A DNA stretch of 64,000 nucleotides from Paracoccaceae bacterium (GTDB lineage Bacteria > Pseudomonadota > Alphaproteobacteria > Rhodobacterales > Rhodobacteraceae). Below, one piece after another: positions 23,187 to 32,048 of this stretch. A program made the translations under genes and the position numbers. The notes beneath the pieces are model-generated. The model saw only the letters and a list, made by a program, of their open reading frames with translations. It searched no databases and was not told the origin of the DNA. Location: positions 62,001-126,000 of the forward strand of contig JAIXZY010000035.1 in NCBI GenBank assembly GCA_027489355.1, written 5' to 3'. The stretch's first letter is position 1; every line of letters starts with the position of its first letter.

Positions 23187-24713
23187 ATGATCAGGCAAAA
23201 GACGAAGGCGCCGCGACTTGTCGGCAAGCATCTGGCAAGCACCATCGCTGCGACGACCTTGGGCATGATGCTCACTCTCTCGCCGCTGGCCGCCTGGGCC
23301 GAATCGATCGTGACCATCGGCATCGTCGGCAAGGGCGGTTTCGGCCCGGTCGAAGTGCACCGCTCGGAAGGTGATGAAGTGACCCGCGTGGCCAACCAGG
23401 CCGCGGTGTTCGAACAGCTGGTCGGACTAAACCCCGACGGCAGCACCCGCCTGCTGCTGGCCGAATCGATCGAGCCCGAGGACGACTCGGCCACCCGCTG
23501 GATCATCAAGATCAAGCAGGGCGTGAAGTTCCACGACGGGCGCGAGATGGATTCCGAAGACGTGGCCTTCTCGATCAAGCGGATGACCGAGCCGGGCATG
23601 ATCCCCGCAGGGCTCGTCGGCCCGATCACCTCGGTCGAGGCAGTGGACAAGTACACCGTCCGCATCACCTACCCCGGTCCCAAGAACTGGGTCGTCGAAA
23701 GCCTGTCCGACCCCTACTGCGTCATCGTGCAGAAGGATTTCACCAAGGAAAAGCCGATCGGCACCGGCCCGTTCAAGCTGGGCGCCATCACCAATGGCCA
23801 GTCGGTCACCCTGGAACGCTTTGCCGACTATCACGGTGAGCCGGCCGCCTCGGACCGCATCGACGTGCAGTTCTTCGGCGAGTCCCAGGCAGCCCTGAAC
23901 GCCATCACTGGCGGCCAGGTCGACATGATCATGAACTTCGAACCGGCCCTCGTGGACGAGGTCGAGGGCAATGAAGATCTGGTTGTTTACGACAGCCCGA
24001 CCGGCCAGTCCTATCCGCTGCAGATGCGGACCGATGTGGCCCCGTTCTCGGACCCGCGCCTGCGCCAGGCGCTGCGTCTGGTCCTGGACCGTGACGCGAT
24101 GGTGTTCTCGGCCTATAACGGCCATGCCACCCTCGCCGACGACCTTTATGGCCGCGCGGATCCGCTGTTCCGCACCGACCTGAAGCGCGAGCGTGACGTC
24201 GAGAAGGCAAAGGCACTGATCGAGGAAGCGGGCCTTGCCGGCACCCAGCTGGAGCTGGTGATGAACGGCGATCCGACGGCCGGCCTGATCCTCGCCGAGA
24301 ACGCCAAGGAGATCGGCCTCGACATCAGCGTCAAGTCGGTGGATGGACCCAGCTTCTACAACGAGGAATACATGGAACGCCCGTTCTTCGGTGGCGACTA
24401 CTGGCCTCCGATGAGCTACCTGATGACGTCGTCGATGGTGGATGCGCCCAACGCAAGCTTCGGCCAGATCCGCTGGAAGGACGACGAGTATTTCGCCGAC
24501 TGGAAGGTTGCCAGCGAAACGCTTGACCCGGAAGTGCGCAAGGAAAAGGTGTCGCACCTGCAGGAAATCCTGTTCGACCGCGGTGCTTGGATCATCGGGG
24601 CCTATCCGAACGAGTTGATCATCCATTCGGCCAAGCTGACGGGCCTTCCCGAATCCGACCTCTGGGGCCGCGCGGGGTACCGCTACATCCCGGATCTCGC
24701 CAAGACCGAATGA
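23187..24713 (+). CDS. Family-5 (Opp/Dpp-type) ABC substrate-binding protein
   Basis: A 508-residue periplasmic protein with an N-terminal signal peptide ending ...PLAAWAES. VKFHDGREMDSEDVAFSIKR, PIGTGPFKL and the C-terminal lobe are those of the SBP_bac_5 family. ATG 23187 is chosen by AGGAGG just upstream; the longer frame from 23130 is not needed. It is probably the receptor for the transporter encoded at 27305-31015, from which it is separated by three minus-strand genes. Such proteins bind peptides, opines, or sugar- or amine-like compounds. The 160-nt gap before it shows no clear operator. Confidence 0.92.
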   Translation: MIRQKTKAPRLVGKHLASTIAATTLGMMLTLSPLAAWAESIVTIGIVGKGGFGPVEVHRSEGDEVTRVANQAAVFEQLVGLNPDGSTRLLLAESIEPEDDSATRWIIKIKQGVKFHDGREMDSEDVAFSIKRMTEPGMIPAGLVGPITSVEAVDKYTVRITYPGPKNWVVESLSDPYCVIVQKDFTKEKPIGTGPFKLGAITNGQSVTLERFADYHGEPAASDRIDVQFFGESQAALNAITGGQVDMIMNFEPALVDEVEGNEDLVVYDSPTGQSYPLQMRTDVAPFSDPRLRQALRLVLDRDAMVFSAYNGHATLADDLYGRADPLFRTDLKRERDVEKAKALIEEAGLAGTQLELVMNGDPTAGLILAENAKEIGLDISVKSVDGPSFYNEEYMERPFFGGDYWPPMSYLMTSSMVDAPNASFGQIRWKDDEYFADWKVASETLDPEVRKEKVSHLQEILFDRGAWIIGAYPNELIIHSAKLTGLPESDLWGRAGYRYIPDLAKTE

Positions 24714-24729
24714 TCTTCGACAAATGACA

Positions 24730-24766
24730 GGGGCCGCCGCGGATGGTCGCGGCGGCCCCTTTGTCT
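24730..24766 (+). terminator. Rho-independent terminator after the binding-protein gene
   Basis: GGGGCCGCCGCG and CGCGGCGGCCCC form a perfect 12-bp stem with a 6-nt loop, then TTTGTCTT. Confidence 0.9.
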
Positions 24767-24786
24767 TGCCCGACTACCCTGCCCGT

Positions 24787-25773
24787 TCATCCCAGAAAGA
24801 AGCCACCGCAAAGCGGGTCCTGCGGGTCCAGAGTCCAGACCGCCCGGCCCGTCGCATATGGCCTGGTCTCGATCATGGGAAGGACAGTGCCATCCGCCGC
24901 CGCCACCTCGGGGACCGAGATTTCGAAATGCGTTCCAACCGGCGATTGCGCGCGGACCTGCTGGCCTGACGCAATCCGCCCGGTTGCATGAAGCAGCGTC
25001 GCCATTGCGGAACTTGCAGTGCCGCAGGGCGACCGGTCCAGGTTCCCCTCCCCGAAGAACGCCGCTCCGGTGTAGCGCGCGATACCTTCGCTGGTTTGGA
25101 GGGGGTCGTGAAAGAGCACGAGGTCAGGCGCCTGACCATCCTGTGCGGTCAGAGCCGCCTTCACCTCAAGATAGGTCTCGCGCAACCACGGCAGCGCGGG
25201 AATGTCGACGGTCAGGCTTGACCCGGCCAGCGGCACGATCGCCACCTGCGCGCCTGCGTCCACCAGATCCAGCGAAAGGGTGCCAAGGGAGGTCGGACAG
25301 CAGCGGTCCCGGCTGCGCAGGCGGCTGGGCACATGCCGATACCGAACCGCCTGCACCGTCTTGCCGGTCCAGAGGACAGAAGCACCGACCTGTCCCGACG
25401 GAACGTCTATCCTCAGCTGGTTCCACCCGTCCTGTGGTGGGACCCATCCCTCGGCCAGGGCGGCAGCGGCCAGGGCAATCGTTCCATGACCGCAGGCCAT
25501 CTTGAACGCGCTTGCCGGATTGGCATCGAAGAACAAGGCCCCGAAATCGCTGTCGGGACGGACCGGGGCGGTCCGGAAGGCGCCAAACATCTCTGCATGT
25601 CCGCGTGGCTCACTGACGACCGAGCGCAACCGCGCCCAGACCCCGCTCCGCGCCGTAGCCGCCTTTTCCGCCATAGTGCCGCCCAAGGGTTCAGGAGCAT
25701 CCAGCAAGATGCGCAAAGGCTCGCCAGCGACGTGGTAGTCCAGCGTTGCGACGGTCTCGGGGCTTACGGACAT
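24787..25773 (-). CDS. Proline racemase family protein (hydroxyproline epimerase-like)
   Basis: A 328-residue enzyme of the proline racemase family (PF05544). Both catalytic motifs are seen: FKMACGHGTIALAA with the first Cys and DRSPCGTASSAMATLL with the second. Two Cys residues favour a racemase or 4-hydroxyproline 2-epimerase over trans-3-hydroxyproline dehydratase, which has Thr or Ser at the second or first position. The Asp-His/Gly context is intact and the length is normal. AAGGAAA precedes the ATG. The setting, between a family-5 binding protein and its transporter, suggests that the imported compound is a cyclic imino acid or its derivative. Confidence 0.85.
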   Translation of the reverse strand: MSVSPETVATLDYHVAGEPLRILLDAPEPLGGTMAEKAATARSGVWARLRSVVSEPRGHAEMFGAFRTAPVRPDSDFGALFFDANPASAFKMACGHGTIALAAAALAEGWVPPQDGWNQLRIDVPSGQVGASVLWTGKTVQAVRYRHVPSRLRSRDRCCPTSLGTLSLDLVDAGAQVAIVPLAGSSLTVDIPALPWLRETYLEVKAALTAQDGQAPDLVLFHDPLQTSEGIARYTGAAFFGEGNLDRSPCGTASSAMATLLHATGRIASGQQVRAQSPVGTHFEISVPEVAAADGTVLPMIETRPYATGRAVWTLDPQDPLCGGFFLG

Positions 25774-25821
25774 CCGTTGTTTCCTTCGTCATGCCGGCAT
25801 GCGGATCGGCCGGGCCAGTAG

Positions 25822-25851
25822 AAAATGCCGTCCCGCGGGTGCAGGACGGCA
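25822..25851 (-). terminator. Rho-independent terminator after the ABM-domain gene
   Basis: Minus strand: TGCCGTCC and GGACGGCA (8-bp stem, 10-nt loop) followed by TTTTCT. It separates the ABM gene from the racemase gene. Confidence 0.75.
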
Positions 25852-25896
25852 CGGGCCGTGGTCGCGATGCGTGGCCGCACCTTCGCGGCCCGGCAG

Positions 25897-26178
25897 TCAG
25901 GCAAAATCGTAGATCGCGTCCGTCGAGCGATGACCGAAGGCGCTCTCGAAGGCTTCGATCATCGCGCCAGCCTCGGCCTTGAAGGCGGCATAGGCTTCAC
26001 GGCTCGGCCAGACGTCCAGATCAAGGAACTCGGTCTCGTTGGTCACGACCTGATGGCTGATGCGTCCATGCTTCTCGAAAAGGGCCCGGATCGGCGCAAG
26101 CATGCTGATGTTTTCCTTGGCCCAGTCGGCCAGTTGCTGGCGCGGAACGGGAAAGCGAACGACAACCATGATCGACAT
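25897..26178 (-). CDS. Antibiotic biosynthesis monooxygenase (ABM) domain protein
   Basis: A 93-residue ferredoxin-like alpha/beta protein: MSIMVVVRFPVPRQQLADWA, then ISHQVVTNETEFLDLDVWPS and EAYAAFKAEAGAMIEAFESA. ABM-fold proteins (PF03992) are small cofactor-free oxygenases or detoxifying enzymes. CAGGAGCC precedes the ATG. It lies downstream of the TetR gene on the same strand, and is closed by its own terminator. The function is inferred only from the fold; the substrate is unknown. Confidence 0.75.
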   Translation of the reverse strand: MSIMVVVRFPVPRQQLADWAKENISMLAPIRALFEKHGRISHQVVTNETEFLDLDVWPSREAYAAFKAEAGAMIEAFESAFGHRSTDAIYDFA

Positions 26179-26284
26179 GAGGGGCTCCTGAATGACTCTG
26201 CGCGCCGATGCCGGCGCTTGCTCCGCCAGATAGGCAGGAGAGAGCGGTCAATGCGATACCTCTGTTGGGTGACCGCCCCGCAGT

Positions 26285-26872
26285 TCAGGTCGGCCTGAAC
26301 AGGGGGGCCATCAGGGCGCGCACCTCGTCAGCGGGAAAGGCGCGTCCGGTCTTGGCCGAAACCAGGAAGATGCCTTCCAGCAGGATCGGCAGGGTGTCCC
26401 GCACCGCCTCGGGCAGAAACGGCGACAGCGCGCGCCGGGAAATCAGGGTCCAGTCCCGGCAGACATCCGACAACGCCTCGTCATCGAACCCGCTGAGAAA
26501 CAGCTCGTAATCGCGCACCAGGCCGGAATGGTCGTGCAGGGTCACGGCCTCGACCATCTCGGCCACGGTATCCAGAACCGGCGCGCCATTGCGCAGCGCA
26601 CGGACGATCCGGTCGTAGCGCGCTTCGGTACGTTCCTTTCCGTAGAGCAGGATGGCGCGCAGCAGGTCGGTCTTGTCGGTGAAGTAATAGGTGGTCGAAC
26701 CGAGCGGCACCTTCGCCTCGTCGGCAATGCTGCGGAATGTCAGGCTCTTGTGACCGGACTTCTGGACAACCCGATAGCCCGCCTCGATGATTTCGGCCTT
26801 GCGGCCGTTCTGCCCCTCGGCAGCCACCTGTGCCCGGCCCCCCTTGCGCGCCCTGCCCTGCTCTGCAGCCAT
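26285..26872 (-). CDS. TetR family transcriptional regulator
   Basis: A 195-residue repressor. The N-terminal HTH is clear: AEIIEAGYRVVQKSGHKSLT, then FRSIADEAKVPLGSTTYYFT, a standard TetR signature ending DKTDLLRAIL. The ligand domain of about 130 residues is typical in size but not assignable. It is divergent from the ABC transporter operon at 27305, whose 430-nt upstream region holds an inverted repeat that could be its operator. It is a good candidate to control the uptake/oxidation operon and possibly the ABM gene downstream. Confidence 0.9.
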   Translation of the reverse strand: MAAEQGRARKGGRAQVAAEGQNGRKAEIIEAGYRVVQKSGHKSLTFRSIADEAKVPLGSTTYYFTDKTDLLRAILLYGKERTEARYDRIVRALRNGAPVLDTVAEMVEAVTLHDHSGLVRDYELFLSGFDDEALSDVCRDWTLISRRALSPFLPEAVRDTLPILLEGIFLVSAKTGRAFPADEVRALMAPLFRPT

Positions 26873-26981
26873 CGTCTAGCCCCTCGCTGTCGCCTGCCCA
26901 TAGTGAAAAGGGTGCGCAAGCATGTTCAAGCCTTTCCACGATTGCGCGGTGAATTGCCGGTTCAAGGACAGTACAATTCGT

Positions 26982-27000
26982 GTCCGATTATAGAACGGAC
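26982..27000. promoter_or_regulatory. Inverted repeat between TetR and transporter genes
   Basis: GTCCG-ATTATAGAA-CGGAC is a 5-bp-arm palindrome with an AT-rich centre, about 110 nt before the TetR start. The gap 26873-27304 has no gene that I can support; this is its only clear dyad. Confidence 0.35.
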
Positions 27001-27304
27001 GACAGGCGTGCAACCCGGCATCACCCGCGGTTCCCGGGTCGACGGCGGCGACGGCTGCTTCGGATTCCGCAGCGAGTCCGCATCACCTTGCAGGGTGATG
27101 GCCGCCTTGACGCGGATGCGTGTAGCATCCCGCTCATCGAACGAAAACGTTCAGCAGATGGGCATGCCATGAAACTCGTCAGTTACGTCCGGGGTACTTC
27201 CTGGGGTGGGCGCGCACTTTTCCGCCGCTCCGGAGTTGAAGCCTTCCCCCTGGCGCGGCAAGTGTCTGCCGGGCAGGAAAGATAAGCAGAGAAAGGGGCG
27301 GCCT

Positions 27305-28252
27305 GTGCTCTGGAAAACGGTCTTCAAGCGCGTCGTGCTTGGATTGTGCACGATTCTGGCGGTTTCGGTCGTCATCTTCGCCGCCACCAACATCATTCCC
27401 GGGGACGCTGCCCGGGCAATCCTTGGGCGGGCGGCAACCGACGAAGCCGTGGCGCAGCTTCAGGCCGAAATGGGGTTGGACCGACCCCTTGCCGTTCAGT
27501 TCGGCAGCTGGCTCTGGGGCTTCGTCCATCTGGACATGGGGAAATCCCTCCTGTCCGGCTCCTCGGTATGGGAGCTGATCCAGCCACGTCTGGCAAACTC
27601 GCTCATCCTTCTTCTGGTCACGTCCTGCATCGCCATTCCGCTGTCGGTGATCCTGGGCGTGCTGATGGCGCTGCGAGCCGGTCGGGCCTTCGACACCGTC
27701 GCAAATTCTATCATCATCATGATGGCCGGAATCCCGGAATTCGTGGTCGGCATCATCTTGATTCTGGTCTTTTCCACCCATCTCCTGCCGATCCTGCCCC
27801 CGACCTCGATGCTGCCGGTGGGCGAAACCCTGGCGCAGAACCTCTCGATCCTGGTCCTGCCGGTGACAACACTGGTGGCCGCGATCCTGCCCTACCTGTC
27901 CCGCCTGGTGCGCGGCACGCTGCTGGACGCCCTTTCGTCGGAATACGTGGTGACAGCCCGCCTGAAGGGCGTCCGCGAGCGTGACGTGATCATCCGGCAC
28001 GCACTGCGCAACAGCCTGGTCCCGGCGATCCAGGCCTCGGCCCTGTCGCTGGGCTATATTCTGGGCGGCGCCGTGGTGGTCGAGTTCGTGTTCCAGTATC
28101 CCGGCCTTGGCACGGCCCTGCGCGATGCCATCGCATCACGCGATCTCTTCGTCATCCAGGGCGTCGTGCTGATCTTCGCCACCGGCTACGTCGTGTTCAA
28201 CCTCGTGGCCGACGTCCTCACCATCCTCGTTACTCCCAGATTGAGAGGCTGA
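27305..28252 (+). CDS. ABC transporter permease (DppB/OppB type)
   Basis: A 315-residue, six-helix inner-membrane permease. The N-terminal TM1, NIIPGDAARAILG, and the EAA-loop region ARLKGVRERDVIIRHALRNS are typical of the DppB/OppB (BPD_transp_1) family. GTG 27305 is chosen (AAAGGGG site); the longer frame to 27206 adds a soluble extension that the family lacks. It is the first gene of an operon of two permeases, a dual ATPase, a DapB-like enzyme and an oxidase. Confidence 0.9.
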   Translation: MLWKTVFKRVVLGLCTILAVSVVIFAATNIIPGDAARAILGRAATDEAVAQLQAEMGLDRPLAVQFGSWLWGFVHLDMGKSLLSGSSVWELIQPRLANSLILLLVTSCIAIPLSVILGVLMALRAGRAFDTVANSIIIMMAGIPEFVVGIILILVFSTHLLPILPPTSMLPVGETLAQNLSILVLPVTTLVAAILPYLSRLVRGTLLDALSSEYVVTARLKGVRERDVIIRHALRNSLVPAIQASALSLGYILGGAVVVEFVFQYPGLGTALRDAIASRDLFVIQGVVLIFATGYVVFNLVADVLTILVTPRLRG

Positions 28253-28253
28253 C

Positions 28254-29156
28254 ATGGCAGACGCGGCTTCCGGCGCCGTTGGCGCTTCCCCTCGCGCGCG
28301 ATCCGGCTCGGCTCTGACCAAGACGCTGCGCAAGGCCCTGGGCCTGCGGCGTACCCAGATCGGGATCGGCATCACGCTCGTCATCCTGCTTCTCGCGCTG
28401 GTCGGCCCCTTCCTGGCCCCCTACGAACCCAGCGCCTTCATCGCCAAGCCTTTCGCCAAACCCGGCCCCGACTACCTGCTGGGGACCGACGTCCGCGGTC
28501 GGGACCTCTTGTCGCGGCTTCTGCACGGGGGTCTGGCAGTCGTGTGGATGTCGGTGGCCGCCGCAACGATCGGGATGCTTCTGGGCGGCACGGTCGGCCT
28601 GCTGGCTGCCTACAGCCGCAACTGGTTCGGCGAGTTCCTGATGCGCCTGATGGACGTCTTCCTGGCTTTGCCGACCATCATCATGGTGCTGATGTTCGTG
28701 TCGCTGCTTGGTGCTCAGCAATGGCTGATCGTGCTTCTGGTGGGTGTGTCGCAGATGCCGCAGGTGGCCCGCGTCACCCAGGGCGTGGCCGCCGACATCG
28801 TGCGCCGTGATTTCGTCCTGTTCGCCGAGGCCCTGAACGTCCCGCGCTACAAGATCCTGCACCGCGAGGTCCTGCCGAACGTGATGACCCCCCTGCTGGT
28901 CGAATACGGCATCCGCATCGTCTGGGCGATCGCCGGGATCGCCGCCCTCAGCGTCATGGGATACGGCATCCAGCCTCCCGACGCCGACTGGGGCCTCATC
29001 ATCAACGAGAACCGCGGCCGCCTGGCGACCCGTCCCCTGGGCGTGCTGGCGCCGGCCCTGCTGATCGCGCTTTTTGCTCTTGGGGTGAACCTCATGGCCG
29101 AGGGCCTGTCCTCGACCGTGTCGGGCGTGGCGCGGAAACGGAGTGGACAGAAATGA
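28254..29156 (+). CDS. ABC transporter permease (DppC/OppC type)
   Basis: A 300-residue permease. A cytoplasmic N-terminus is followed by TM1, the DppC-specific LGTDVRGRDLLSRLLHGG, and an EAA loop (AEALNVPRYKILHREVLPNV). It starts 1 nt after the DppB-like stop and overlaps the ATPase gene by 4 nt (ATGA), so the three are translationally coupled. Confidence 0.92.
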   Translation: MADAASGAVGASPRARSGSALTKTLRKALGLRRTQIGIGITLVILLLALVGPFLAPYEPSAFIAKPFAKPGPDYLLGTDVRGRDLLSRLLHGGLAVVWMSVAAATIGMLLGGTVGLLAAYSRNWFGEFLMRLMDVFLALPTIIMVLMFVSLLGAQQWLIVLLVGVSQMPQVARVTQGVAADIVRRDFVLFAEALNVPRYKILHREVLPNVMTPLLVEYGIRIVWAIAGIAALSVMGYGIQPPDADWGLIINENRGRLATRPLGVLAPALLIALFALGVNLMAEGLSSTVSGVARKRSGQK

Positions 29157-31015
29157 GCATGCAACCCTCCCAGGACATCGCGCCGGCAGTGTCGAACGAG
29201 TCCGACTGCGCGCTTCGGGTCTGCGGACTTCGCGTCGAACTGCCCGACGGCGGCGACATCGTCGCAGACGTTAGCTTCGACATCCGCCGGGGCGAGGTTC
29301 TGGGACTTGTCGGAGAATCCGGATCGGGCAAGACCACCGTCGCAATGGCGCTTCTGGGCTTTGCCCGTGGCGGCGCACGGATCACGGGCGGAGAGATCTG
29401 GGTCACCACGCCCGCCGGAGAGGTCGACATCCTGGCCGCCGACGCCGAGACGCTGCGGCAGCTGCGCGGTGCGGCGGTTGCCTATGTGCCACAGGACCCG
29501 GCCGCGGCGCTGAACCCGGCAATGCGCATCCGCGACCAGCTGGCCGAGGCCCTGCTGGCCCATCTGCCGAACCTGCCGCGCGCCGAGATCGAGAACCGGA
29601 TCGCAGATGCGATGGCCGAAGTGGGCCTGCCCCGCACCGACGCCTTCCTGCGCCGCTACCCGCACCAGATGTCGGGCGGACAGCAGCAACGTATCGGCAT
29701 CGCAATGGCCTTCATCATCCGCCCGGCCGTGATCGTGCTGGACGAGCCGACCACTGGCCTCGATGTGACCACCCAGAACCGCATCCTCGAGGTCGTCCGT
29801 CATCTCTGCGACCTCCACCGGATCGGCGCGCTGCATGTGACGCACGACCTGTCGGTGATCTCGGCCCTTGCCGACCGGATCATGGTCATGTACTCCGGCC
29901 GCTCGATCGAGGTCGGCCGCGTGGTCGAGGTGTTCGACGATCCTCGGCATCCCTACACGCAGGCCCTGCTGAACGCCGTTCCCGAACTGCAGCGCCGCAA
30001 TGCGCTGGTGTCGATCGCAGGCCACCCCGCCCGTCCCAACCAGCGCCCCGCCGGCTGCTTCTTCGCACCGCGCTGCGCGCTGGCCGACGACCAGTGCCGC
30101 GCGGCCCCGGTCGCGCTGGTCGAGGATGCCCCCGGCCATTTCGTGCGATGCCTGAAATCCGGCGCGACCGCGACGCCGTACGGGAAGACCCTGCCAGACC
30201 ACTCCACCCTCGCGGCACCGACAATCCTGGCGGCAGAGGGGCTGAAAGTGTCCTACGGACCGCTAAATGTCCTTAACGGCGTCACCTTCGAGGTCCGGCA
30301 GGGCGAATGCCTGGCCATCGTCGGCGAATCCGGTTCCGGCAAAAGCACGTTGTCTCGCACGATCGTGGGCATGGTCGAATTTGCCGGAAAAGGACTCACC
30401 CTGAAGTCCGAGCCGCTTGCCCCGCTGGCGCGACACCGCAGCCAGGCCCAGCGCCAGAAGATCCAGTACATCTTCCAAAGCCCGTTCAATTCGCTGAACC
30501 CCCGGCAGTCGGTCGAGGCGATCCTGGGTCTGGTCTACGACACCTTCTTCACCGGCACGGCCCAGGACCGAAGGGCCGCCTTTGTCCGCGTGCTCGAGCA
30601 GGTGGGCCTGCAAGAGGGCTCACTGGACCTCTTCCCCGACGAACTTTCGGGCGGCGAACGCCAGCGCGTCTCGATCGCGCGCGCCCTTCTCAGCGACCCC
30701 GAGATCCTGGTCTGCGACGAGGTGACCTCGGCGCTGGACGTCTCGGTCCAGGCGGCGATCATCACGCTTCTGGGACGTCTGCAGCAAGAACGCGGACTGA
30801 CCATCCTGTTCGTCACCCATGACCTTGCGCTGGTGCGCAACATCGCCAACCGCGTGCTGGTGCTGGACCACGGCATCGTGGCCGAGATCGGCGACGTCGG
30901 CCAGATCATCGATCACCCGGTTCACCCCTACACCCGTCAGCTGATCCAGAATGCGCTCGAGGCCGACCTGGCGCATCGTGCCATGACCTCGACCAACGCT
31001 CAGCCGGCTGCGTGA
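29153..31015 (+). CDS. Dual-domain ABC transporter ATPase (DppDF fusion type)
   Basis: A 620-residue protein with two complete ATP-binding cassettes. The first has Walker A GESGSGKTT, signature MSGGQQQRIGIA and Walker B VIVLDEPTTGLD; the second has GESGSGKSTLSR, LSGGERQRVSIARAL and ILVCDEVTSALD. An oligopeptide-transporter C-terminal motif with Cys residues (FFAPRCALADDQC) ends the first cassette. Such fused ATPases drive uptake through the two permeases encoded upstream. The binding protein is probably the one at 23187. Confidence 0.95.
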   Translation: MSMQPSQDIAPAVSNESDCALRVCGLRVELPDGGDIVADVSFDIRRGEVLGLVGESGSGKTTVAMALLGFARGGARITGGEIWVTTPAGEVDILAADAETLRQLRGAAVAYVPQDPAAALNPAMRIRDQLAEALLAHLPNLPRAEIENRIADAMAEVGLPRTDAFLRRYPHQMSGGQQQRIGIAMAFIIRPAVIVLDEPTTGLDVTTQNRILEVVRHLCDLHRIGALHVTHDLSVISALADRIMVMYSGRSIEVGRVVEVFDDPRHPYTQALLNAVPELQRRNALVSIAGHPARPNQRPAGCFFAPRCALADDQCRAAPVALVEDAPGHFVRCLKSGATATPYGKTLPDHSTLAAPTILAAEGLKVSYGPLNVLNGVTFEVRQGECLAIVGESGSGKSTLSRTIVGMVEFAGKGLTLKSEPLAPLARHRSQAQRQKIQYIFQSPFNSLNPRQSVEAILGLVYDTFFTGTAQDRRAAFVRVLEQVGLQEGSLDLFPDELSGGERQRVSIARALLSDPEILVCDEVTSALDVSVQAAIITLLGRLQQERGLTILFVTHDLALVRNIANRVLVLDHGIVAEIGDVGQIIDHPVHPYTRQLIQNALEADLAHRAMTSTNAQPAA

Positions 31016-31049
31016 TGGCCGGTCAAACCTGCATGGGAAGGAAACAGAA

Positions 31050-32048
31050 GTGAAGGCGCCTCGCATCATCGTCTACGGGCTGGGATCGGTCGGCCAACGG
31101 GCCGCCCGCATCGCGCATCAGAAAGGGGCCGAGGTCGTGGCGGCCTACATGCGCAGCACGCAAGGCAAGGATGTGTCGGCCCCCGAACTGGCCCGCGCCC
31201 GGATCTGCACCCCGGATGTTCCGTTCCGCGACCACGGCGCCGATGTCCTGATCATGACCCATGCTTCGCAGGTGCGCGACATTCACGCAGTTGCCCTGCA
31301 GGCGGCTAAGGCCGGGCTGGACGTCGTCAGCGTGTCCAACGAGGCCTACGATCCCTTCATGCCGGCCGAGGAGCTGGGCCTGATGCAGGAGATCGATGCC
31401 GCATTCAGGGCGGCCGGCAAGTCGTTCCTGGCCTGCGGCGTGCAGGACAGCTTCTGGTACTGCCAGCCGTTGGGTCTCAGCCTTGCGGCAGGACGGATCA
31501 GCGCCGTGACAGGGGAATGCACGGCCGACATGGGGCTGTTCGGACCCGCCGCCACCACTAAGGTTCCGATCGGACTGACCGCCGAGGAGTTCCAGGCCCG
31601 CGGCCATGCGATTCCCAAAGGAAACGGCATCTTCGAGGTCGCCATGCGACCGCTCATCCGCAGTCTCGGGCTTGTCGAAAAAGGGTTGCAGCGCGAGGTC
31701 AGGCCCCATCTGTCAGACCGCGACCTGCTGTTGAAATCGGGACAAACCATCCCCGCCGGCACGACCCGCGGCTATGTGGACTCCACGGTCTTCGCGACGC
31801 GCGAAGGGATAAAGCTGACCGGCAACTTCTACGTCACCTTCCTCTATTCCGAGGAAACCGCCACCAATCAGTGGGTCATTGACGGCGATCCCAAGATCAA
31901 CATGCTCACGCAGAACTTCCCCGGCGACGACATCACGGCTGCCGTCGTGGTGAACCGCATTCCTGACGTCGTGGCCGCCCGGGCCGGGGTGCTCTGCGTC
32001 GACGAATTGCCCGAGGGGCGATACCGCCACTCGCTGTTGGCGGAATGA
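31050..32048 (+). CDS. DapB-like NAD(P)H-dependent amine dehydrogenase (copy 2)
   Basis: A 332-residue paralogue of the protein at 19079: APRIIVYGLGSVGQRAARIA (Rossmann), EVVAAYMRSTQGKDV, NEAYDPFMPAEELGLMQEID and GVQDSFWYCQPLGLSLAAGR all have matches there. It lies 34 nt after the ATPase gene and overlaps the oxidase gene (ATGA), so it belongs to the uptake operon. It probably acts on the imported compound or a product of it. True dihydrodipicolinate reductase is shorter and lacks this C-terminal part. Confidence 0.78.
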   Translation: MKAPRIIVYGLGSVGQRAARIAHQKGAEVVAAYMRSTQGKDVSAPELARARICTPDVPFRDHGADVLIMTHASQVRDIHAVALQAAKAGLDVVSVSNEAYDPFMPAEELGLMQEIDAAFRAAGKSFLACGVQDSFWYCQPLGLSLAAGRISAVTGECTADMGLFGPAATTKVPIGLTAEEFQARGHAIPKGNGIFEVAMRPLIRSLGLVEKGLQREVRPHLSDRDLLLKSGQTIPAGTTRGYVDSTVFATREGIKLTGNFYVTFLYSEETATNQWVIDGDPKINMLTQNFPGDDITAAVVVNRIPDVVAARAGVLCVDELPEGRYRHSLLAE

